Shown here: piece after piece, positions 7,448 through 13,525 of the stretch
Layout of the letters: each line of letters begins with the position of its first letter
Position numbering within the stretch: position 1 is the first letter of the stretch
Assembly: GCA_900757025.1 (NCBI GenBank)
Contig: CAAEMG010000144.1
Span: 1 to 19,554 of the forward strand
DNA from: Clostridia bacterium
Lineage (GTDB): Bacteria; Bacillota; Clostridia; Lachnospirales; Anaerotignaceae
Direction: 5' to 3'
DNA: 19,554 nt
Position numbers and translations under genes: made by a program
The notes under the pieces: model-generated
Told to the model about the DNA's origin: nothing
What the model saw: only the letters and a program-made list of their open reading frames with translations
Database searches by the model: none

Positions 7448-8590
7448 ATGGGTCTTGATTTCAGCAAAGCCACAAAACAACCTGAGGTTAATTCCGAAGA
7501 GCCGATTGCTCAGGAAGAAAACGTACAACAGTATGATATTGTTGCCGACAGGCAAAAAATGAATGAAACGCTTACAAATTCAAAAGAAGTTGACGATATA
7601 GTAAGCACAATAGAAATTGACAATATGGAATCAATAGTTACATTTGGTTCTCATGCGGCAGAGGAAATTTCAAAAGCATCAGATATAGTGCTTAACAGCA
7701 TGAATATGGCACAAATTGACGAATCAAGCCAGATGCTTGCAACACTTGCAAAAATTATGGACAAGTTTGACATAGAAGAAATAAAAGATAATCCTGGGCT
7801 TTTTGGAAAACTTTTCGGAAGTTTCAGAAAAAAACTTGACCAGATTTTAAATAAGTATCATACAATGGGCGAAGAAGTTGATAAAATTTATGTTCAGCTT
7901 AAACAGTATGAGTCTGAAATTAAGCAGTCAAACAGAAAACTTGCCCAGATGTTTGACGCAAACGTAGATTATTACCATGAGCTTGTTAAATACATACTTG
8001 CCGGAGAGCAGGGCTGCCATGAAATTGAGGCTTATATAGAGCAGAGAAAAAATGACATGGATACAACAGGCGATACATCAATACAGTTTGAAATTACAAA
8101 CCTTAACCAGTGCTTAATGCTTCTTGAGCAGAGAACACAGGATTTGAGAACAGCCGAAAGTGTTGCAATGCAGTCTATTCCTATGATTAAAATAATGGAA
8201 TTTAGCAATATGAACCTTGTAAGAAAAATAAATTCGGCATTTATAATAACTCTGCCGGTATTTAAACAGGCTCTTGCACAGGCAATTATGCTTAAACGTC
8301 AGAAACTTCAGGCTGAGTCTATGGCGGCACTTGACGCAAAAACAAACGAAATGCTTGTTAAAAACGCAAGAAATACCGTTGCACAGTCTAAAATTACATC
8401 ACATCTGGCTTCGGGCAGTTCTATAAAGATAGAAACACTTGAAACAACATGGAGAACAATAGTAAACGGTATAGAAGAAACAAGAGAAATTCAGGAAACT
8501 GCAAGAAAACAGAGAACTGAGGACGCAAAACGTCTTGAAGTTATAAAAGCTGAGTTTGACAAAAAATATCATATGCCAAACAAAAAGTGA
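7448..8590 (+). CDS. telA: TelA/KlaA-family toxic anion resistance protein (YceH-like)
   Basis: A 380-residue cytoplasmic protein of the TelA family, named for plasmid and chromosomal loci that confer resistance to tellurite and related stresses; its molecular role is unknown. An acidic, glutamine-rich N-terminus of about 40 residues precedes a largely alpha-helical body. The body contains the segment FGKLFGSFRKKLDQILNKY, coiled-coil-like helices and a family-typical middle region (SVAMQSIPMIKIMEFSNMNLV, VFKQALAQAIMLKRQ). The C-terminus is charged. Length is close to the family norm. AGGGGTG lies about seven bases before the ATG. The gene follows YceG by 2 bp and precedes terD by 26 bp, matching the yceG-yceH pairing known elsewhere. 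Confidence 0.9.
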   Translation: MGLDFSKATKQPEVNSEEPIAQEENVQQYDIVADRQKMNETLTNSKEVDDIVSTIEIDNMESIVTFGSHAAEEISKASDIVLNSMNMAQIDESSQMLATLAKIMDKFDIEEIKDNPGLFGKLFGSFRKKLDQILNKYHTMGEEVDKIYVQLKQYESEIKQSNRKLAQMFDANVDYYHELVKYILAGEQGCHEIEAYIEQRKNDMDTTGDTSIQFEITNLNQCLMLLEQRTQDLRTAESVAMQSIPMIKIMEFSNMNLVRKINSAFIITLPVFKQALAQAIMLKRQKLQAESMAALDAKTNEMLVKNARNTVAQSKITSHLASGSSIKIETLETTWRTIVNGIEETREIQETARKQRTEDAKRLEVIKAEFDKKYHMPNKK

Positions 8591-8601
8591 TTTTATATTT
8601 T

Positions 8602-8608
8602 AAGGAGG
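8602..8608 (+). promoter_or_regulatory. RBS that fixes the start of the first terD
   Basis: A near-consensus AAGGAGG eight bases before ATG 8617. An in-frame GTG at 8587 overlapping the telA stop would add ten residues (including the translated RBS) not seen in TerD proteins, which begin MxINLxKGQK. Confidence 0.8.
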
Positions 8609-8616
8609 AAAAAATT

Positions 8617-9198
8617 ATGCCTATTAACTTAACAAAAGGACAGAAAGTAAGTTTAACAAAAGGAAATCCGGGACTTAAAAAAATAATGGTAGGTCTTGGC
8701 TGGGATGTAAACCAGTTTGACACAGGCGCAGATTTTGACCTTGATGCTTCGGTATTTCTTGCGGGAGCAAACGGAAAATGCCCTACAGAAAAAGAATTTA
8801 TATTCTACGGCAATCTTGAACATACAAGCGGAGCCGTAAAACACATGGGCGACAACCTTACAGGCGAAGGAGACGGCGACGACGAACAGATTGAAGTTGA
8901 CCTTTCTCTTGTACCTGCCAATATTGAAAAAATTGCTTTTACAGTAACAATTTATGATGCCGAAAACAGACATCAGAATTTCGGACAGGTATCAAACGCA
9001 TACTGCCGTATTGTTGACGAAAACACAAATGAAGAGCTTATACGTTTTGATTTGGGCGAGGATTTCTCAATAGAAACGGCAGTTGTTGTAGGCGAGCTTT
9101 ACAAGCACAACGGAGAATGGAAATTTAACGCTATAGGCAGCGGTTTCCAGGGTGGTCTTGCTGCTCTTTGCGGACACTACGGCATTGACGCAGAATAA
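8617..9198 (+). CDS. terD: TerD-family calcium-binding stress protein (first copy)
   Basis: A 193-residue cytoplasmic beta-sandwich protein of the TerD family, whose characterised members bind Ca2+ and accompany tellurite, phage and colicin resistance phenotypes. It begins with the family hallmark MPINLTKGQKVSL. The two acidic calcium-ligand segments are intact: DLDAS at 41-45 and GDNLTGEGDGDDE at 78-90. The later hallmarks FTVTIYDAENRHQNFGQV and GELYKHNGEWKFNAIG are also present. The start is set by AAGGAGG at 8602. It is followed after 50 bp by a divergent paralogue and then by a closer one. The TerD1 acidic loop is identical over 41 nt to that of the third copy. Co-expression with a Ca2+ pump suggests a calcium-linked role, by inference. 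Confidence 0.93.
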   Translation: MPINLTKGQKVSLTKGNPGLKKIMVGLGWDVNQFDTGADFDLDASVFLAGANGKCPTEKEFIFYGNLEHTSGAVKHMGDNLTGEGDGDDEQIEVDLSLVPANIEKIAFTVTIYDAENRHQNFGQVSNAYCRIVDENTNEELIRFDLGEDFSIETAVVVGELYKHNGEWKFNAIGSGFQGGLAALCGHYGIDAE

Positions 9199-9248
9199 TT
9201 TTTTGAATTTAAAGCTCTGTGTTAAGGCTTAAAATTGGGGTGGTTAAA

Positions 9249-9854
9249 ATGTCTATAAATCTGCAAAAAGGACAAAAAGTGAGCCTAAAGAAAAATGTTC
9301 CCACAGGCCTTGGAGAAATTCTTGTTAATTTAAACTGGAATTCAAAACAGCGTAAGAAGGGTTTTCTGGCAAGCCTTTTTGGCTCTGACAGTGCAATAGA
9401 TTTGGATTTGGGCTGTCTTTATGAATTAAAAAACGGTCAAAAAGGTGCTGTTCAGGCTTTGGGAAATGCTTTTGGCTCTTTGGATAAACATCCTTTTGTT
9501 TCTCTTGACGGCGATGACAGAACGGGAGATGTGGCAGGAGGAGAAAACCTGAGAATTAACGGCAACAAAATTTCCGAAATAAAAAGAGTTCTGGTATATA
9601 CTTTTATATACGAGGGAGTTGTAAACTGGAAAGACGCAGATGCCGTAGTTACAATTAAATATCCAAAGGCAGAGGACATTGTTGTTAAAATGGACGATTT
9701 TAATTCATCAGATACAATGTGTGCCTTAGCACTGTTTGAAAACATAAATGACGAAACCTTCAGCGTTGAAAAGCTTATTCAGTTTTACAGAGGCCATGAA
9801 TCTTTAGACAGGGCATTTAACTGGGGGCTTAAATGGGTTGTTGGCAAAAAATAA
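9249..9854 (+). CDS. TerA-like divergent TerD-family protein (second copy)
   Basis: A 201-residue TerD-domain protein starting MSINLQKGQKVSLKK. It departs from the flanking copies in its middle. The first ligand segment is DLDLG at 51-55, and the second acidic loop is replaced by SLDGDDRTGD followed by GGENLRIN (85-104). It continues with RVLVYTFIYEGVVNW, the pattern seen in TerA-type members of the superfamily. The C-terminus (YRGHESLDRAFNWGLKWVVG) also lacks the usual GEWKFNAIG ending. An insertion with basic and hydrophobic residues (KQRKKGFLASLFG) lies at 33-45. The start is ATG 9249 with GGGGTGG upstream; an earlier in-frame GTG at 9219 has no RBS. The stop is 13 bp before the next terD. 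It probably has altered metal binding and may partner the canonical copies. Confidence 0.85.
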   Translation: MSINLQKGQKVSLKKNVPTGLGEILVNLNWNSKQRKKGFLASLFGSDSAIDLDLGCLYELKNGQKGAVQALGNAFGSLDKHPFVSLDGDDRTGDVAGGENLRINGNKISEIKRVLVYTFIYEGVVNWKDADAVVTIKYPKAEDIVVKMDDFNSSDTMCALALFENINDETFSVEKLIQFYRGHESLDRAFNWGLKWVVGKK

Positions 9855-9867
9855 GGCGGTGTGAAAA

Positions 9868-10455
9868 ATGTCTGTAAAATTACAAAAAGGACAAAAGGTA
9901 AGTTTATCAAAAGAAAATGCAGGGCTTTCCAGAGTTATAGTTGGGCTTGGCTGGGACGAGGTTGAAAGAAAAAGAAGTTTCTTTGCTCCAAAGCCTCAGG
10001 ATATAGACTGTGATGCCTTTGCAATTATGCTTAAAAACGGAAAACTTGTTGATAACAAAGATATAGTTTATTTCGGAAATTTGAGCCACTATACAAATTC
10101 GGTAAATCATATGGGCGACAACCTTACAGGCGAAGGAGACGGCGACGACGAGCAGATTGTTATTGATTTAAACAGTATTCCGGCAGAATATGACAAAATT
10201 GTTTTGGCTGTAAACATATATAAGGCTTATGACAGACGACAGAACTTCGGTCTTATTAAAAATGCTTTTATACGTCTTGTTGACGCAAGAAACAACAATG
10301 AAATGTGCATATATAATTTAACGGAAGACTATTCTGGAATGACGGCAATGCTTTTTGGCGAAGTTTACCGTTATAACGGAGAATGGAAGTTTAACGCCGT
10401 AGGACAGGGAACAACAGACGGTTCAATAAGCGAATTTGCAAAAAGATATTTATAA
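9868..10455 (+). CDS. terD: TerD-family calcium-binding stress protein (third copy)
   Basis: A 195-residue TerD protein with hallmark start MSVKLQKGQKVSL and ending GEVYRYNGEWKFNAVG. Its ligand segments are DIDCDA at 45-50, where the first copy has DLDAS, and MGDNLTGEGDGDDEQ at 82-96, which is intact. A short insertion (ERKRSFFAPKPQ) precedes the first acidic segment, a feature of one subset of TerD proteins. An AAGGCGGTG ribosome site overlaps the stop codon of the preceding paralogue, so the two are likely translationally coupled. It is the last gene before the terminator at 10463. It shares a 41-nt identical stretch with the first copy at the acidic loop. Confidence 0.93.
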   Translation: MSVKLQKGQKVSLSKENAGLSRVIVGLGWDEVERKRSFFAPKPQDIDCDAFAIMLKNGKLVDNKDIVYFGNLSHYTNSVNHMGDNLTGEGDGDDEQIVIDLNSIPAEYDKIVLAVNIYKAYDRRQNFGLIKNAFIRLVDARNNNEMCIYNLTEDYSGMTAMLFGEVYRYNGEWKFNAVGQGTTDGSISEFAKRYL

Positions 10456-10462
10456 TATATAC

Positions 10463-10493
10463 AAAAAAGTCCGTATAAAAGCGGACTTTTTTT
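10463..10493 (+). terminator. Rho-independent terminator of the Ter operon
   Basis: AGTCCG (10468-10473) pairs with CGGACT (10482-10487) around an 8-nt loop. It is flanked by an A-run and followed by seven Ts, eight bases after the last terD. Confidence 0.9.
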
Positions 10494-10560
10494 ACTGCCC
10501 AAAAACAATATATACTGTTATTTTTTTGAGGTTTGGTGTAAAATTATAAATTGCCGTTAC

Positions 10561-10589
10561 TGCAAAAAGTATGAGGAACTTTTTTTGCA
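10561..10589 (+). other. Hairpin in the 237-bp gap before the dUTPase gene
   Basis: TGCAAAAAGT and ACTTTTTTTGCA form a stem with a two-base bulge around ATGAGGA. The rest of the gap (10494-10692) is AT-rich; I see no convincing -35/-10 pair, although TATGAT near 10650 could be a -10 element. Function unknown. Confidence 0.3.
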
Positions 10590-10692
10590 AAACAAGCGTT
10601 TATATATTAAAAAACATTAAGATTTTTTTAATGGAATTATGTTTTTGGGTATGATAAATTTGTAATAGGATTTTTATATACGGAGGAGAAAA

Positions 10693-11208
10693 ATGAAAAG
10701 AGTTGCACAGTTTGAAAAGGTAAGCTTTGAACAGTTTAAAGCTGATTATATTGATACATTCGGAGAAGAAAAGGAAGAAAAAATACAGGAAATATATGAC
10801 GGAATAAAACTTCCAAAGCGTGCCACAAAAGGTTCTGCCGGATATGATTTTTATGCACCTTTCGATATTGAGCTTAAAGCCGGCGAAGGCATGAAAATTC
10901 CTACGGGAATAAGATGCCGTATGGAAGAAAACTGGGTTTTAAAATGCTACCCAAGAAGCGGACTTGGCTTTAAATTCCGTCTTCAGCTTAACAACACTGT
11001 TGGCATAATAGACAGCGATTATTACAACAGTAAAAACGAGGGCCATATAATGGCAAAAATAACAAATGACAGCAGAGAAGGAAAGGACGTTTCCGTAAAA
11101 TGCGGCGACGGATTTATACAGGGAATATTTGTTGAATACGGAATTACATTTGATGATGACGCCGACGGAATAAGAAACGGCGGTTTCGGTTCAACAACAG
11201 GAAAGTAA
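10693..11208 (+). CDS. dut: Trimeric dUTPase-like nucleotidohydrolase
   Basis: Predicted to hydrolyse dUTP to dUMP and pyrophosphate, keeping uracil out of DNA and feeding dTMP synthesis. All five dUTPase motifs are visible in order: GSAGYDFYA (48-56), PRSGLGF (87-93), GIIDSDYYNSKNEGHI (104-119), QGIFVEYG (143-150) and RNGGFGSTTGK (161-171). At 171 residues it is longer than the usual 140-150, because of an N-terminal helical extension of about 40 residues. Motif 3 has about five extra residues between DSDY and GHI, and motif 5 reads GFGSTTG rather than GFGSTG. Substrate preference could therefore differ; a related dNTP hydrolase is possible. RBS CGGAGGAG about seven bases before the ATG. The next gene starts 12 bp after the stop, so they form an operon. 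Confidence 0.85.
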   Translation: MKRVAQFEKVSFEQFKADYIDTFGEEKEEKIQEIYDGIKLPKRATKGSAGYDFYAPFDIELKAGEGMKIPTGIRCRMEENWVLKCYPRSGLGFKFRLQLNNTVGIIDSDYYNSKNEGHIMAKITNDSREGKDVSVKCGDGFIQGIFVEYGITFDDDADGIRNGGFGSTTGK

Positions 11209-11220
11209 GGAGGAATAAGA

Positions 11221-12480
11221 ATGAAAAAAAGGTTATTATTAGCGGCTTTTGCGGCAACGATGGCATTATCGTCAACAGCCCTTGCTTCAACGGATAATTC
11301 TGTAAGCAGTACAAAAACAACTCTTTCCAACACTGTTTTTCAGGGAACAAACGCACCAAAACTTATTATTTCACCAAACAGCGGAACAGCAAAAGAAAAT
11401 TCGGTTTTTAAACTTCAGCTTAATAATGCCGAATGGAGATATTCAAGCAGCAGCGGAGAAATTGCAAACGGCATAAATTATACTATGCTGGGTGATTCAC
11501 TTATGATGGTAAGCGTAGATGCAGATAAATTTGACATTTCCCAAAATGATATAGTAGTTCCTCTTAATGTTGAGGTTATTGACGAGGATACGGCCTCTGT
11601 AACGGTTGATTCAATGGATTCAACAATTACACCTGGAACATATGAATTTGCCCACACTGTGTATCCACAGACGGAATTTGACGTAAGCGATTTTGATAAA
11701 GAAACAGGAAAGTTTTCAATTACGGCTTCCGACAATTACGGCTATATTTTTTATGCAAGGGATTGCTTTAAGATTACGCTTCCGAAGGGCTTTGAATTTG
11801 AAAGCTATGAAAAGGCAACAGGCGAAGGAAAATACAGCGGAAAAACAGCTTTTAGAATAGACAGCAAATATCCCGGCATTGCTTATATTTCCACAACGTC
11901 AAATGCGGCAGGCGGAAACGGCAAAATGGTTATTGACGGAATAAAGGTTAAGGCTCTTTCTTCCGCCAAAGAAGGTAAAGTTCAGCTTAGCGTTGACACA
12001 ATGTACGGAAAGAGCAATACACTTAAATTTAATCTTTATGACTACCAAAAAGATGTGACGGAAGAAGCAGGCAATGATTTAACAACTGTTTCTTTTGTTG
12101 CGGGAGAAAAATTTTATACTGTAGGCACTCAGAAAATATCTATGGACGCAAGCGTTAAAATAGACGGAAACAACAGAGTTATAATGCCGGCAAGATACCT
12201 TGCAAATGCTTTGGGAATAAACGATACCAACATACAGTGGACAAAAGACGAAAAAGGCTATAAAGCAGTTATAACCAAAAATGACATTACCGTTGAAACA
12301 CGCCCGGACGAAAAGTTTTTGACAGTAAACGGAATAAAAACAGATATGGATACTTCAGCCGTTATAATAGAGGACAGAATTTATCTTCCTCTTAGAGCCA
12401 TAGCAAATGCTTTGGGTGTTTCTGACGAAAATATAAGCTGGAATTCGGCAACAAAAACAGCGTCTATAACAAGAAAATGA
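11221..12480 (+). CDS. Secreted protein with copper-amine-oxidase-like stalk domain
   Basis: An exported 419-residue protein. The signal peptide is MKKRLLLAAFAATMALSSTALA, with cleavage likely after ALA at 22. The middle (about 45-290) looks like beta-rich extracellular repeats with no family I can name. The last 120 residues form the copper amine oxidase N-terminal-like 'stalk' domain common in Clostridia. It is seen as two half-repeats: IMPARYLANALGI with IQWTKDEKGYKAVI, and LPLRAIANALGV with ISWNSATKTASI. These domains are thought to act in surface attachment; no enzyme activity is implied. The RBS AAGGAGG lies in the 12-bp gap after dut. The stop overlaps the start of the next gene by four bases (ATGA), indicating translational coupling. 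Confidence 0.85.
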   Translation: MKKRLLLAAFAATMALSSTALASTDNSVSSTKTTLSNTVFQGTNAPKLIISPNSGTAKENSVFKLQLNNAEWRYSSSSGEIANGINYTMLGDSLMMVSVDADKFDISQNDIVVPLNVEVIDEDTASVTVDSMDSTITPGTYEFAHTVYPQTEFDVSDFDKETGKFSITASDNYGYIFYARDCFKITLPKGFEFESYEKATGEGKYSGKTAFRIDSKYPGIAYISTTSNAAGGNGKMVIDGIKVKALSSAKEGKVQLSVDTMYGKSNTLKFNLYDYQKDVTEEAGNDLTTVSFVAGEKFYTVGTQKISMDASVKIDGNNRVIMPARYLANALGINDTNIQWTKDEKGYKAVITKNDITVETRPDEKFLTVNGIKTDMDTSAVIIEDRIYLPLRAIANALGVSDENISWNSATKTASITRK

Positions 12481-13094
12481 AAAATATTCTGAAAAAAACA
12501 GCTGCCATAATTTTTGCTGTGGCTATGGCAGTGTGTCTGTTTACCGGTGCGGCAAACATATATGTTGTTAAAAGCACCGACAAATTTAAAATTACGGCAG
12601 AAGAGGCAGCCCAAAAAGATATTGACTGTGTTGTTGTACTGGGTGCGGCAGTTAAAAACGGAAAGCCGTCTTATATGCTTAAAGACAGGCTTGACAAGGC
12701 TATAGAAATATATAACCTTAAAGAAGGCAAATGCACAATACTTATGAGCGGAAACGGCGGAAAAAACGACCGTCCCGACGAAATAAAGGCAATGACCGAA
12801 TATGCCATTGAAAACGGCGTTGAAAAAGACCGTATAGCGGCAGATCCGAAGGGCTATTCCACATATGAAAGTATGTACAGAACTTATAATACTCTCGGAT
12901 ACAAAAGTTTTATTGTAGTTACGCAGAAATATCATCTTTCGAGAGCTTTGTATTCGGCAAATGCCATTGGTGCCGAGGTTTACGGCACAGCGGCAAAAAA
13001 TATACGCTACAGAGGACAGATAATAAGAGATGTACGTGAAATTTTGGCACGAGTAAAAGATTTGGGCTTGTCAAAAATTAAATATAGTGTTTAA
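12477..13094 (+). CDS. DUF218 / SanA-YdcF family membrane-anchored protein
   Basis: A 205-residue protein with one N-terminal membrane helix (about 8-28) and an extracytoplasmic DUF218 domain. Family features visible are VVVLGAAVKNGKPSYML, DRLDKAIEIY, ILMSGNGG, and DEIKAMTEYAIENGV with the GYSTYESMYRT segment, plus FIVVTQKYHLSRALY. SanA of E. coli is linked to envelope barrier function at high temperature; YdcF binds S-adenosylmethionine, but an enzymatic role for the family is not settled. The start codon overlaps the preceding stop by four bases, so it is translated with the stalk-domain gene. The operon ends at a terminator immediately afterwards. Confidence 0.88.
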   Translation: MKNILKKTAAIIFAVAMAVCLFTGAANIYVVKSTDKFKITAEEAAQKDIDCVVVLGAAVKNGKPSYMLKDRLDKAIEIYNLKEGKCTILMSGNGGKNDRPDEIKAMTEYAIENGVEKDRIAADPKGYSTYESMYRTYNTLGYKSFIVVTQKYHLSRALYSANAIGAEVYGTAAKNIRYRGQIIRDVREILARVKDLGLSKIKYSV

Positions 13095-13100
13095 ATACTA

Positions 13101-13130
13101 AAAGGCAGTCTTTTTGATTGCCTTTTTATT
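13101..13130 (+). terminator. Rho-independent terminator after the DUF218 gene
   Basis: AAAAGGCAGTC pairs with GATTGCCTTTT (one G-T pair) around a TTTTT loop, with a T-rich tail, seven bases after the stop codon. Confidence 0.85.
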
Positions 13131-13240
13131 TGGAAGTGGAAAATTTTGTTATAAAAAATTTGATAAGTATTTTGTAAGCAATACTGTATGTTTTTTATAA
13201 TGGCAGAACAAATTTTGTGAGGATTTTTTTCAGACATAAC

Positions 13241-13269
13241 TTGACAAATCTGTGAAATGCCCATTTTAT
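13241..13269 (+). promoter_or_regulatory. Possible upstream promoter in the nrdD leader region
   Basis: A perfect -35 TTGACA (13241-13246) is followed after 17 bp by TTTTAT (four of six to consensus). The match is weak at -10, and the better-placed promoter is at 13415. If used, its transcript would contain the hairpins at 13306 and 13355. Confidence 0.3.
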
Positions 13270-13305
13270 ACCGTTAAACAGATTTTGCTGAAAAAAACAT
13301 ATTTT

Positions 13306-13329
13306 TTTAAACTGAAACTTTAGTTTAAA
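13306..13329. repeat. Inverted repeat in the nrdD upstream region
   Basis: TTTAAACT and AGTTTAAA are perfect 8-bp arms around an 8-nt loop. It is not followed by a T-run, so it is not a terminator. A second hairpin, CTCCAAA/TTTGGAG at 13355-13375, lies just downstream. The role of either is unknown. Confidence 0.4.
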
Positions 13330-13378
13330 TGCCAAAGTGTCAAGCCTTAATAATCTCCAAATTTGTTCTTTGGAGTGG

Positions 13379-13394
13379 TATCTAATTTTAGATA
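13379..13394. promoter_or_regulatory. Palindrome TATCTAA-TT-TTAGATA, possible operator
   Basis: Perfect 7-bp inverted arms lie 21 bp upstream of the nrdD -35 box. The same heptamer TTAGATA recurs at 13433-13439, directly against the -10 box. The placement suggests binding by a regulator other than NrdR; I do not recognise the site. Confidence 0.4.
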
Positions 13395-13414
13395 TTATTT
13401 TACAGCCTTATATC

Positions 13415-13443
13415 TTGATAAAATATCAGGTATTAGATACAAT
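13415..13443 (+). promoter_or_regulatory. nrdD promoter
   Basis: TTGATA (13415-13420), a 17-bp spacer, then TACAAT (13438-13443). The start point near 13450 leaves a leader of about 75 nt. The -10 box lies inside the first NrdR-like box. Confidence 0.65.
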
Positions 13444-13452
13444 ATGTAGTGT
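13437..13452. promoter_or_regulatory. NrdR box 1
   Basis: ATACAATATGTAGTGT matches the NrdR consensus ACACwATATaTwGTGT at 14 of 16 positions and overlaps the nrdD -10 box. NrdR is the ATP/dATP-sensing repressor of ribonucleotide reductase genes. Confidence 0.7.
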
Positions 13453-13468
13453 TTCGGATGAGTTAAAG

Positions 13469-13484
13469 TGTTTATATATAGTGT
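13469..13484. promoter_or_regulatory. NrdR box 2
   Basis: TGTTTATATATAGTGT matches the right half and core of the NrdR consensus; its left arm is degenerate. It is exactly 16 bp from box 1 (32 bp centre to centre, three helical turns), the spacing expected of paired NrdR boxes. Confidence 0.6.
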
Positions 13485-13525
13485 GAACATTTGTAATATA
13501 AGATATATTTAGGGGGACACGGGTA

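Noticed and set aside
13241..13261. TTGACAAATCTGTGAAATG as another repeat end
   Set aside because: It resembles the TTGACGAACTGATAAGACC end only over the first few bases, does not extend, and is not next to a stop codon.
13095..13525. A riboswitch in the 431-bp nrdD upstream gap
   Set aside because: The hairpins are short and AT-rich with no conserved riboswitch core (for example cobalamin) and no terminator before nrdD; a promoter with operators explains the region better.
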